A stretch of 64,000 bases of DNA from contig NZ_CP062229.1 in the NCBI RefSeq assembly GCF_024707545.1, positions 6,553,501 to 6,617,500 of the forward strand. The letters run 5' to 3'. This DNA is from Mesorhizobium onobrychidis. Lineage in GTDB: Bacteria > Pseudomonadota > Alphaproteobacteria > Rhizobiales > Rhizobiaceae. The notes under the pieces are model-generated. The model was not told the origin of the DNA. It saw only the letters and a program-made list of their open reading frames with translations, and did no database searches. The position numbers were made by a program, and so were the translations under genes. Numbering within the stretch: the stretch's first letter is position 1; each line of letters starts with the position of its first letter. Below are positions 20,756 to 28,595 of this stretch, piece by piece.

Positions 20756-20984
20756 CTTTATCGTCGAGGGTCGTTCTGGAGCGCGTAGCTGCTATCGGCA
20801 TGATCTGCGCAGAATAGGAAAAGGAGGGAGACCAAACCACGCCTTACCTCGCGTGCATTCGCTCTTGCCGGGACGCAGGAGAAAATTTCAGCCAGTCTTC
20901 GCATAACCCACGCATCTACAAGGATCGCATCGTTGGCGACTACGCAGTCAATAGCACGCCATCACCATATCAGTGGCGGATCGG

Positions 20985-21200
20985 CCGCAGCCCGGCATGA
21001 AGCTGCAAGCATGGCTAATCGGTTTCCGTCACCGCGTACTCCAGCTGAACATCGACATCATGTGCGCCAACAGCCCGCAGGCCAAGGGCTGCCTCGAACG
21101 CGCCAACCTGGCGCTGCCGTCTTGTGAAGAAGCTACGCCTGGCGACATCAGCACGATCGACGCGGCGAACGCCTACGCGGCCGAGTTCGCTATCCCTTCG
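20985..21200 (+). pseudogene. ISNCY-type transposase remnant
   Basis: In shifting frames it reads LQLNIDIMCANSPQAKGCLE, then RANLALPS and [20 protein letters not shown], matching the C-terminal catalytic region of ISNCY/IS1202-like transposases (LNIDIxCANSPQAKGRVERAN). A second, similar scrap lies at 56340. Frameshifts and missing ends show it is dead. Confidence 0.7.
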
Positions 21201-21269
21201 CCTCCCTCAATCCGCGCCATCGCGTCCGCCGCATCTCAACCGAAGCCGCAATCGTCAGCGGCTTCTCGC

Positions 21270-21500
21270 GCGAAAGGCCCGAGGAGCGCATGTTCCGGCT
21301 TCTTGTTCGCGTCGGGCTTAGCTGCAGTGCGGCCGATCAACGCCGGCACGCTTTTTCGGGAGGCCAAAGGCAGCGCATCGGCCTGGCACGCGCGCTCATG
21401 CTGCAGCCGGATCTGCTTGTGTCGCCGACGACCGCCGGCGCTCGACGTATCGATCCAGGCGCAGATCTGCCCTCCTTGCGGCAACGCAAAGGAGAGCAAA
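21270..21500 (+). pseudogene. ABC transporter ATPase remnant (oligopeptide type)
   Basis: Reads [20 protein letters not shown], then PDLLV, the ABC signature (SGGQRQRI). After a frameshift it continues LDVSIQAQI, the D-loop of Opp/Dpp ATPases. Walker A and most of the protein are absent. Confidence 0.7.
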
Positions 21501-21609
21501 ATGACCAGCACCATTAACCTCTACAGCCGCCAGCTACGCGATCTGCTGGAATTCCTCTTCCAGATCCATGATCCGACGAATGTCATCACCATTCAACGGC
21601 GCTGCGGTG

Positions 21610-21963
21610 ATGCCTACAGTGGCTGCGACCACGAAAGCGGCACCAGCAACAAAGGAGCCCGCAACTCGCACCGTGAATCACAAAGTCGGCCTGCCGCAAC
21701 CGAAACGCGCTAAGGCGTCGAGTGGCGGATCTGGAAACGGAGCGGAGGCGACAGCGTACGTAGCGGCTATCGACGCGCGAATTAAAGGTGTCGAAGAAGA
21801 TTTGAAACCTAGCGCTGAACGCCTCAAGCAGACGGTCTCTCAGAAAGTCGAAAAGCTCGACCAAGCATCACCCACGAAACGGCGGAACTATCTCGACATT
21901 TTCGCAACGACGGTCCCCGATCCAGTCGAACTTGGGCTGGAGGCCGTGGAAGCCCCAGCATAA
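21610..21963 (+). CDS. Hypothetical protein
   Basis: About 117 residues from ATG 21610 (MPTVAATTKAAPATKEPATR); 21568 and 21583 are alternative starts. The first half is Ala/Thr/Pro/Lys-rich and disordered. The second half is a likely amphipathic coiled coil (ARIKGVEEDLKPSAERLKQT, VSQKVEKLDQ). The tail reads YLDIFATTVPDPVELGLEAV. Composition looks protein-like rather than random, but I do not recognise a family. Confidence 0.35.
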   Translation: MPTVAATTKAAPATKEPATRTVNHKVGLPQPKRAKASSGGSGNGAEATAYVAAIDARIKGVEEDLKPSAERLKQTVSQKVEKLDQASPTKRRNYLDIFATTVPDPVELGLEAVEAPA

Positions 21964-22181
21964 AGAGCTACGAATTGCGGGCTTTATGCGAAATTCACAC
22001 AGCGAAGTGTAGCGCTCAGAAGAAAAGTGCAATGCCAGCGTATCCATACGGCCGAATACGGCCGAGACCGCGTTGGCTATGGTCTCGGGCGATTTCCTCG
22101 GCAGGTCTTGGCGGACCGTGACCGGGTAGCCAACCGCCTTCAGAGAACATCTCGATCAAGCGATCGCGCAAGACTCTAACC

Positions 22182-22252
22182 ATGAAGACTCTCGTCATCT
22201 GCCACGGCGGACTGGATTCCGTTTCGCTTGCTCAAAGGTGGCGGCGGAACGC
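22182..22252 (+). pseudogene. queC 5' fragment (second, decayed copy)
   Basis: The sequence encodes MKTLVICHGGLDSVSLAQRW and then VAAER in a shifted frame. It is almost identical at DNA level to the start of the intact queC at 54964 (MKTLVICSGGLDSVSLAHRV). The P-loop SGGLDS has become HGGLDS. Only about 70 bases survive. Confidence 0.8.
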
Positions 22253-22419
22253 AAAACCTCAAGGCGGGCGATTAATGCTCGAGATTATTCAGCTTCGCCC
22301 GTTCAGGCGCTTCCGCGATCCAAACGAGGTGGCTTCGGTCTCCAACCCGGTCAGCGACAAGCTGGTCAAGGACCTGCCCAACCCCCGGATCAACTCACGA
22401 TAAGAACGCCTGAGCGCCG

Positions 22420-22904
22420 CTGCCCGACCGGCCATCGCCAAGCGTATAAGCAGTTCGGGCCAGGAGCTCCCCGTCCTTCAGCGCCTTGATACCGCCTGTG
22501 CGATCGGCAAACCCTTCTCGGTAGCGGCCGCCTCGCGTGCTGCCACGGTGACCAGAGTACGGTAGGCGATCGCCCGGACATCTCGCAGCTCAAGAGCGGC
22601 AATGATCTCGCGCGCATGTTCCCGGCATGTTTCTTCACGTCGCGCATAGCGGCTGAAAACGGCAGAGCTGATCGGCGACTACCGAGATAGTTGCCTGAGG
22701 ACGGAGCTTCGTCCGCCCGCAGAGGCCGCCCCAAGTCCCGGACCAACGCAAGCTGGATCGCAAAGTCCAACCGGCTGTGCGAACGGCAATGCCCTTGGCG
22801 AACGCAATATCCTCGACCGAAAGCGCATAGCGCGCCAAGGCCTCTTCATACGCTTCGGGTGGCGCAAACAGTGTGGCATGCGACTGCGCATCGAGGGAGG
22901 ACAT
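22420..22904 (-). pseudogene. Tn3-family transposase, N-terminal remnant
   Basis: Pieces in different minus frames read EEALARYALSVEDIAFAKG, DFAIQLALVRDLGRPLRADE and YARRDVKKHAGNMRA, the DUF4158 start of Tn3-family TnpA. Several frameshifts break it. It may belong with the resolvase remnant just upstream in its own orientation. Confidence 0.65.
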
Positions 22905-22949
22905 TGATCATACCCGCCCTTAAAGCGAGGTTTCAGGCGCTTCTTTCTT

Positions 22950-23195
22950 CGGGCCCGGTCCATCCCATCCGCCTCAGTGTACCGATAAGCTTGGATCGCG
23001 GCACTTTGAAAGTCCGGCAAATAGACGCCTTGCTGGCGCCGCCTTCGAGGGCAGCAACAATCTGATCGACCTTTCGGCGTCGATCACCGGAGGCCTGCCG
23101 CCTTGCGACCCCGCCGGCGCGCCGCGCACCATCGCCGCGGGGTCAAAATTATCCCTCGCGGACACTACGCGAAAATCACCTGTTCCCGTCAATCA
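22950..23195 (-). pseudogene. Serine resolvase remnant (Tn3-associated)
   Basis: Reads FDPAAMVRGAPAGSQGGRPP, then VIDAE and in a shifted frame KSKAAPARRLFAGLSKCRD-like sequence corresponding to the C-terminal helix-turn-helix of Hin/resolvase recombinases. The catalytic N-terminal domain is absent. Lies next to the Tn3 TnpA remnant. Confidence 0.55.
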
Positions 23196-23322
23196 CCTAA
23201 ATTTCTTAGACGGGTATCGTTGTAGAGATTCCCACAATGCCCCTTGAATACCGGATCACGTCCTCCTATTCCGGCGAAAGACGCTGGAATAGGCCGCGCT
23301 AAGGGACACCTGGTGTCAGGTT

Positions 23323-23338
23323 TGTTGACTCTGCGACA
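23323..23338 (+). promoter_or_regulatory. NifA upstream activator sequence
   Basis: The sequence TGTTGACTCTGCGACA fits the NifA site TGT-N10-ACA exactly. It lies about 86-100 bases upstream of the sigma-54 promoter at 23424, the usual distance for NifA enhancers. Another near match (TGTCAGGTTTGTTGA) starts a few bases upstream. Confidence 0.8.
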
Positions 23339-23423
23339 CAGTTGCATTCGTCCCGGCTTCCTGCACTCGCATTCAAGCCTTTGAATATATCTCAAATTGC
23401 GACCCGGGGGCACCTCCTGCGGC

Positions 23424-23438
23424 TGGCACGGTTCTTGC
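23424..23438 (+). promoter_or_regulatory. Sigma-54 (-24/-12) promoter
   Basis: TGGCACGGTTCTTGC is a perfect match to the RpoN consensus TGGCAC-N5-TTGC. The predicted start of transcription is near 23449, about 120 bases before the SelA-like gene. With the NifA site at 23323 it forms a textbook nitrogen-fixation promoter. Confidence 0.9.
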
Positions 23439-23527
23439 GCGCTCCCTCGTCGCAAGGCGGCAGGATCTGCCGGCCGACTACCATGCCGAGTTTGATATTG
23501 CTCGATGGAGCGAAAGATGGAGGTGAC

Positions 23528-23566
23528 ATGAAAGAGGCCGCGCCCACCATTGAAAGGACGGGTTAA
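23528..23566 (+). CDS. 12-codon leader ORF with strong ribosome site
   Basis: ATG 23528 is preceded at ideal spacing by GGAGGTGAC and encodes MKEAAPTIERTG before TAA. The in-frame ATG at 23492 would make 27 residues but has no ribosome site. The stop lies only 5 bases before the ATG of the SelA-like gene, which has only a poorly spaced AAGGGA of its own. The simplest reading is a leader whose translation feeds ribosomes into the next gene. A true peptide product cannot be ruled out. No such leader is known to me. Confidence 0.45.
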   Translation: MKEAAPTIERTG

Positions 23567-23571
23567 GGGAA

Positions 23572-25167
23572 ATGCCATGCTTCGATATCTCAGACGCTGG
23601 TCGCGGTGACGCTGATATGAGCAGCGCTCTGACCGGAATTTTGCCACTCGGGGAGGGACGCTCAGCGCTGGCAGCCCGGTCTCCAGGCTGGATCTATCGC
23701 GACCTCGGGGTCGAACCGATAATCAATTGCACCGGCGTTCGTACCAGCTATGGCGGTTGCAATCAGACGGCCGAAGTTCTGGCCGCAATGGTGGCAGCGA
23801 GTGAGGCCTTCGTTGACGTCGACGAACTGCAGGAGGCTATCGCGCGCCGTCTATCCCGACTGACGGGCGCAGAATGGGGAATCGTGACCGCAGGGAGTGT
23901 CGCAGCCTTGAGCCTAGCGGTGGCGGCTTGCGTGGCGGGGAACAATCCCGAGAAAATGCTATTGCTGCCACACGACTTTGGAAGGACCGTTTTGGTCGCG
24001 TATGATCAACGAATGCCCTACGAGCATGCAATCAGAGCCGTGGGTTGCTCAGTTACTCCAATCAAAACCCCGTTGGAGATTGGAAACTATTCTTCGGAAA
24101 AAGCCGCCGCAATATGCTTGGTCGGCCACGATATTGCCGTTTCAACACTTCCGTTCGAAGAAACCGCCAGTTTCGCAAAGCGACAGGGCATACCTCTCAT
24201 CGTAGATGCGGCAGGGCTCGCCCCCAGATTCCCGAATGAGTGGCTCGCCGGCGGCGCGGATCTGATCGTCCACTCAGGCGGCAAATATATCCGCGGCCCC
24301 CAGTCGACCGGCTTTCTTATTGGAGACGAAGCGCTTTGCCGCGCCGCCTTTTTGAACGGGCCACCGCACCAATCATTCGGCCGATCCATGAAAGTCGGGA
24401 AGGACGAAATGGTCGCCGCCTATGTCGCTTTGGAGCGCTGGGTGCAAGACGACGAGTTGAGCAGGAGAATGTTGAGTTGGCGCGATTGTATCCATGCCAT
24501 GTTGGAACAGTTTCGGCTGAGCCCATTGGTCGAGATCGAGATTCTTGAGCCGGATGGCGCTTTCTGCAATCCGAGGCTAGCTATCTCCTGGGCCGATCTG
24601 GACCATCTGCCTACGGCTCATCTGGTAGCCGACCGCCTATCGAAAGCTCGGCCGCGCATTATTCTACATGACTACTGGCTTCGGCCACGACGAATTATCG
24701 TCGATCCGACGAACCTCACAATCGACGAGGCGCGGATCGTCGCGGATTCTATTATCGCCAGTCTATCCAAACCCCCTGATGAGTTTAGTCGATCGGCAGA
24801 GGAGCCAGCGGCAAATGTCGACGGCACGTGGGATATAGCGATTTCATTCCTATTTGGAGCATCACAGCATCGGTGGTGCCTTAAGCAGCTAGGAAACCAT
24901 GTTACTGGGCGCCACTTCGGCGATCTGTCGTCAGGCCCGGCACGCGGGCAGATCCACGGTGCTTCAGTATCGCTAATAAGCGAGGTCGCCGGCGACCCAA
25001 TGACTAGGCATTTCGCATTCGAGGGCACCGTGTGCAGAAACACGATGTCGGGTTCCGTGTGCCTAGGTGCAGCCACGGCGAAACACGCAGGGTCGACATT
25101 CAAGCGACAGTTTGGTGCCGCGACTTGGTCCGCTGTCCGGAGATCACCAGAACAAGAGCGGGAGTAA
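23572..25167 (+). CDS. SelA-like PLP-dependent enzyme with C-terminal beta domain
   Basis: 531 residues. Residues about 35-400 form a fold-type I PLP enzyme of the SelA/DgaE group (selenocysteine synthase-like lyases and transferases): GVEPIINCTGVRTSYGG, AEWGIVTAGSVAALSLAVA, LIVDAAGLAPRF (Asp212 for the PLP nitrogen) and DLIVHSGGKYIRGPQSTGFL with likely PLP Lys238. Residues about 415-520 are a separate domain (VDGTWDIAISFLFG, GNHVTGRHFGDLS, FAFEGTVCRNTMSGSVCLG), also seen at the end of other SelA-like proteins. It is not a true SelA, as no selenium genes are near. First structural gene behind the NifA/sigma-54 promoter. The substrate is unknown; an amino-sugar or amino-acid elimination or transfer is likely from the family. 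Confidence 0.8.
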   Translation: MPCFDISDAGRGDADMSSALTGILPLGEGRSALAARSPGWIYRDLGVEPIINCTGVRTSYGGCNQTAEVLAAMVAASEAFVDVDELQEAIARRLSRLTGAEWGIVTAGSVAALSLAVAACVAGNNPEKMLLLPHDFGRTVLVAYDQRMPYEHAIRAVGCSVTPIKTPLEIGNYSSEKAAAICLVGHDIAVSTLPFEETASFAKRQGIPLIVDAAGLAPRFPNEWLAGGADLIVHSGGKYIRGPQSTGFLIGDEALCRAAFLNGPPHQSFGRSMKVGKDEMVAAYVALERWVQDDELSRRMLSWRDCIHAMLEQFRLSPLVEIEILEPDGAFCNPRLAISWADLDHLPTAHLVADRLSKARPRIILHDYWLRPRRIIVDPTNLTIDEARIVADSIIASLSKPPDEFSRSAEEPAANVDGTWDIAISFLFGASQHRWCLKQLGNHVTGRHFGDLSSGPARGQIHGASVSLISEVAGDPMTRHFAFEGTVCRNTMSGSVCLGAATAKHAGSTFKRQFGAATWSAVRRSPEQERE

Positions 25168-25171
25168 CTCC

Positions 25172-25954
25172 ATGACCGATCATCACAAACAGACGTTCGG
25201 AAACTTCTCCCTCGTGGCGGATTCCTACACGAAGCGCCCACCTTTTTCGGGATTGTTGCTCGAGTGGCTTGTCGATCATGTGCGTCGATCGTCCGCGGAG
25301 CCAATTTTTGCCGACATCGGCGCCGGCACCGGTGCGATTGCATATGCGTTGGCGGAGTTGGGTCTAAGCGGGTACGCCATCGATCCAGACGCTAAGATGG
25401 TGGCGGTCGGAAGCCGCTCCAGTTCAAAGTATTCGGATGTTACCTGGATAAACGCGCCGGGCGAGAGCACTACCCTTTCGGACTCATCGCTCGACTGGGT
25501 TTGTTACAGTTCTTCATTTCATTGGACTCAAACCCAGGAGGCGGTCCGTGAAAGCCTCCGAATCCTCAAACCAAAAGGGCACTTCACGATTACCTGTCAT
25601 CTGCTCGATCTAACCACAGATCCTTTCCACATCGAAATCGAAAACCGCATCCGCCAGATGGCTCCGGCTCTTAGGCGCGCTCGGCCGCCGATAATGGCAC
25701 AGATGGATACCTACGAGTCTATGCTCGGCCAACACCCTAACTTCGGCAATTGCCTCGCAATGGGAATTACCGAAGCAATTCCGATGTCGAAGGAGCAGTA
25801 CGTAAATTATTGGGCAGGCTCCCACGACATTCCCAGCCAGACTGATCCAGCTTTGTGGCAGGAGATTCTTGAGATGATCGGGAACCTCTTCGTCCATCGC
25901 AGCCCGTCCGAACTTAGGTTCAGGTCGACAGCCTGGCATGTGCAGAGGAGATGA
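25172..25954 (+). CDS. Class I SAM-dependent methyltransferase
   Basis: 260 residues from ATG 25172, 4 bases after the preceding stop and after GAGCGGGAG; an upstream in-frame start would overlap the neighbour by 100 bases. The N-terminus FGNFSLVADSYTKRPPFSG is typical of UbiE/trans-aconitate-like methyltransferases. Motif I is FADIGAGTGAIAYALAELG, acidic loop AIDPDAKM, motif II/III around LDWVCYSSSFHW and LRILKPKGHFTITCH. The substrate cannot be told. It overlaps the next gene by ATGA, so it is in the same operon. Confidence 0.88.
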   Translation: MTDHHKQTFGNFSLVADSYTKRPPFSGLLLEWLVDHVRRSSAEPIFADIGAGTGAIAYALAELGLSGYAIDPDAKMVAVGSRSSSKYSDVTWINAPGESTTLSDSSLDWVCYSSSFHWTQTQEAVRESLRILKPKGHFTITCHLLDLTTDPFHIEIENRIRQMAPALRRARPPIMAQMDTYESMLGQHPNFGNCLAMGITEAIPMSKEQYVNYWAGSHDIPSQTDPALWQEILEMIGNLFVHRSPSELRFRSTAWHVQRR

Positions 25955-26415
25955 TCTGGAATGCGTTATGGTCATCGAGCAACCCCAATTGCCGCTTCAT
26001 GAGGCCGCAGAGCAAGACGACCGTTACATCTCGTATCGACGAATACGAGCGCGCCCGTGCTGCCGGCCCTACGTGGGATTTAACATCAGGGCCGTGGCGT
26101 CTCCGGGTCGTCTACGATGGCGAGTTCATTTATGGCGATGTTCTTCTCCACGAGGCGAATGGTGCCATCAACGGATCCCATCGCTTCGGAAACGTAGACT
26201 GCTGTGTGTTCGGTACAGCGACGGCAGGAATGGTAGCCATCATTCTATGCGATGTGCCGCAATTTTCTCGCAAACCGTGCGAGCTCATTGGACTGCTCGC
26301 GGATAATTTGCTCGTCGGCCACGCTAAACTTGGCAGGATTGTGGACGATCGGGCATTTGAACCCGATGTATCCTGCCTCCCGTTTTGCTGGCAGGGGGAA
26401 CGGATGGTCGTTTAG
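25951..26415 (+). CDS. Small hypothetical protein of the NifA-controlled operon
   Basis: 154 residues, translationally coupled to the methyltransferase (ATGA). The body PTWDLTSGPWRLRVVYDGEF, then IYGDVLLHEANGAINGSHRF and GTATAGMVAIILCD reads as a small beta-rich domain. It loosely resembles the C-terminal domain of the SelA-like protein in pattern (GxWxxxxxY.G, .G.I.G.H). It may be a binding or accessory domain for the same compound. No membrane segment. Family not recognised. Confidence 0.6.
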   Translation: MIWNALWSSSNPNCRFMRPQSKTTVTSRIDEYERARAAGPTWDLTSGPWRLRVVYDGEFIYGDVLLHEANGAINGSHRFGNVDCCVFGTATAGMVAIILCDVPQFSRKPCELIGLLADNLLVGHAKLGRIVDDRAFEPDVSCLPFCWQGERMVV

Positions 26416-26424
26416 GAGCGAGGG

Positions 26425-27708
26425 ATGTCTAGCCTCGGCAACGAACACTCCACCGGGAACTCGATGGCTGGCGCATTTGGCACGGACGGCGTATCCGTTA
26501 CCCCTCCGACTGGAACGATCGTCTTCGTCCTTGGCGTAGTGCAAATCCTTAGCTACGGAACGCTATATTATAGCGTGGCGAGCGTGTCGGGCGCCGTGGC
26601 TGAAGACTTCGCCGTGCCCGCCTCTTGGGTCTATGGTGCGTTCTCTCTGGCGCTTTTCGTTTCCGCTCTCTTGCCGACGGCTGCCGGCAGGCTGATGGAC
26701 ACCTATGGCGCGGGGCGGTTAATGGGCGTCGCCTCCATCGCGTCGGCAATCAGCTTGGCAATCGTCGCGAGTTCGCCATCGGCCGCCCTTTTTTTGGTCG
26801 GCCTGGTTGGGATGCAGATTTCATCGGTGTTTCTATTCTATGAGGCGGCATTCATATATTTGGTTCAATTTCACTCTGCGACGGCGCGGAAACATATCAC
26901 GCAACTAACGCTGATCGTTGGATTTTCTTCGACAATATTCTGGCCGCTAACCGAATTTTTAACGGACGTTATGTCTTGGCGATTCGTCATGGCCGCCTAT
27001 GCGACAGTCAATCTGGGGGTATCGGCGCCTATTAATTTTTGGCTTAACCACCAATCGTGTGCGCATCGGAGTGGTCCCACACGCTCCCTGTCTCAACCCC
27101 TTGAACTTGCGACGCAGAGACTGAGACCTGACGTCAATCGCCTCGTGATGTTCCTGGTGACGCTGGGCTTTACACTCACTACGTTCATCTTTTCAGCAAT
27201 CCTCGCTCAGATGGTTCCGATTCTCAGCGCGCTTGGATTGGGTCCAGCCGCGGTCTTAATATCGGCCGTCTTTGGGCCCGCTCAAGTGCTAGTACGCGTT
27301 CTGGCAATAGGTTCGATTGCAAAGTGGAACGCGCTGGTTCTTACGCTGATTTCCTGCGTACTTGTCTTCGCGGCGCTCGCAATGCTTGCTGCAAGTTTCC
27401 CGCTGGCTCTGGGAGCAATTGGATTTGCTTTCATATTCGGCTTCGCCTCTGGGCTAAACAGTATTTGCCGCGGAACCCTTCCACTCGCTCTATTCGGCGA
27501 GGTGGCGTATGGCGCTCGCGTTGGGCGTATCGCCACCGTTCGCCTGACCGTAGCCTCCCTGGCGCCATTCATTTTTGCGATCAGCCTAGAAAGATTGGGC
27601 GGTGTTGGCGCTATCTCCTTTCTGCTCGTGACAGCGGCGTTGAGTGTCGCCGCTTTTCTGACAGTTGGCTTTCTCATGTCATCAAAGAGGTTCGTTGCAC
27701 AAAATTGA
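26425..27708 (+). CDS. MFS transporter, probable exporter
   Basis: 427 residues with about 12 hydrophobic helices, for example IVFVLGVVQILSYGTLYYSV, WVYGAFSLALFVSALLPTAA and FLVTLGFTLTTFIFSAILA. The loop 2-3 segment GRLMDTYGAGRLMG is the MFS motif A region. A good ribosome site (GGAGCGAGGG) lies before ATG 26425. It ends the NifA-controlled operon. By position beside a methyltransferase and PLP enzyme it is likely to move their product or substrate, by analogy with MosC in rhizopine loci, but the direction of transport is inference. Confidence 0.85.
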   Translation: MSSLGNEHSTGNSMAGAFGTDGVSVTPPTGTIVFVLGVVQILSYGTLYYSVASVSGAVAEDFAVPASWVYGAFSLALFVSALLPTAAGRLMDTYGAGRLMGVASIASAISLAIVASSPSAALFLVGLVGMQISSVFLFYEAAFIYLVQFHSATARKHITQLTLIVGFSSTIFWPLTEFLTDVMSWRFVMAAYATVNLGVSAPINFWLNHQSCAHRSGPTRSLSQPLELATQRLRPDVNRLVMFLVTLGFTLTTFIFSAILAQMVPILSALGLGPAAVLISAVFGPAQVLVRVLAIGSIAKWNALVLTLISCVLVFAALAMLAASFPLALGAIGFAFIFGFASGLNSICRGTLPLALFGEVAYGARVGRIATVRLTVASLAPFIFAISLERLGGVGAISFLLVTAALSVAAFLTVGFLMSSKRFVAQN

Positions 27709-27732
27709 ACGGTGTTATCTTGGGCCGGTCAC

Positions 27733-28539
27733 CTACAATTCGCCTTCTGGCTCAATGCAGAACTCCACGCGGTCAGCGCACCACCGGGTTTCTGAGTAAC
27801 CTAGAACGGTGCCATCAAGGGCAACGTCCGTCTTCTTGGTTACGAGGATCGGGCGGGATTTTGGTTGGTTCAAACGCCGCGCTTCATCATTCGTCGGGAG
27901 GCGTGACCTGATCTTGGTACCACCACGCTTATATTCATGCACTCCCGCCTGCGCGTAGATTGCAGATATGCTTTTCAACTCACGAAAAACCGATGCTGCC
28001 TGCGGCAATCGCTTCCTGCAGAAATACAGATCACTGTTGGCAATGATTACCTCTCCCGACAGAGAGTCGACATTTAGTCTGAAAACCGGTGCATCCTGTC
28101 CTATCCTGAGGAAGTTACTTACTTCCTCAGTCGCCTCACACTCTTCTACAGACCGCAAGGCATAACGAGGCTCACGACCAAGCCGCTGCAGATTCTCGGT
28201 GAAACGCGATCGCTCGGAGAGGCGATAGTGAAGGATCGAGTCGTGCACGAATGTGCCCCGTCCCTGCTCTATGCGTACTAGCCCGTTCGCTTCAAGCATC
28301 GCCATTGCTTGTCTCAGTGTGTGTCGTCCAACGCCGAATTGCGCGATCAATTCGGGCTCGGTGGGCAGCTTTGTCCCGGGCGGATAGCGGCCGCTCGTGA
28401 GCTCCCCTACTAGCCACTCTTCAATTTGCTTCCATACGACTGGCCCGGGACGGCGCCCACCCCGTGGAGCTTCGTTTGGAAAGAAAGGTGTTGGCTGGCC
28501 AAGAATACGATTACGCACAGATGTGACACCCGTTGTCAT
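27733..28539 (-). CDS. GntR-family regulator of HutC/PhnF type
   Basis: 268 residues. The N-terminal winged helix (VWKQIEEWLVGELTSGRYPP, GTKLPTEPELIAQFGVGRHT, LRQAMAMLEANGLVRIEQGR) is followed by GTFV and a UTRA effector domain (SRFTENLQRLGREPRYALRS ... SDLYFCRKRLP ... YSETRWCADRVEFCIEPE). PhnF-like members repress C-P lyase genes. It is convergent with the MFS gene and divergent from the importer/C-P lyase run, with 56 bases between starts, so it is probably the regulator of that run. The first 30 residues are not part of the domain and the true start could be later. Confidence 0.9.
   Translation of the reverse strand: MTTGVTSVRNRILGQPTPFFPNEAPRGGRRPGPVVWKQIEEWLVGELTSGRYPPGTKLPTEPELIAQFGVGRHTLRQAMAMLEANGLVRIEQGRGTFVHDSILHYRLSERSRFTENLQRLGREPRYALRSVEECEATEEVSNFLRIGQDAPVFRLNVDSLSGEVIIANSDLYFCRKRLPQAASVFRELKSISAIYAQAGVHEYKRGGTKIRSRLPTNDEARRLNQPKSRPILVTKKTDVALDGTVLGYSETRWCADRVEFCIEPEGEL
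28524..28538. promoter_or_regulatory. Possible GntR operator palindrome
   Basis: TGACA-CCCGT-TGTCA is a perfect 5-5-5 inverted repeat overlapping the gntR start codon and 58 bases upstream of the importer gene. It is the only clear palindrome in the divergent promoter region. Binding is inferred from position only. Confidence 0.35.
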
Positions 28540-28595
28540 AATGCTGAAATGATCCGGATGTTTTATCCGCGAAACCTCGCGAAGCCCGGAGTCTT

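Noticed and set aside
23189..23647. 152-residue minus-strand frame across the NifA/sigma-54 promoter
   Set aside because: It would overlap the promoter and the SelA-like gene start and has no recognisable motif.
23572..25167. True selenocysteine synthase (SelA)
   Set aside because: No selB, selD or tRNA-Sec nearby, and the extra C-terminal domain and context point to a SelA-like enzyme of other function.
23572..27708. Complete phosphonate biosynthesis cluster
   Set aside because: There is no PEP mutase or phosphonopyruvate decarboxylase, so C-P bond formation cannot be claimed for these four genes.
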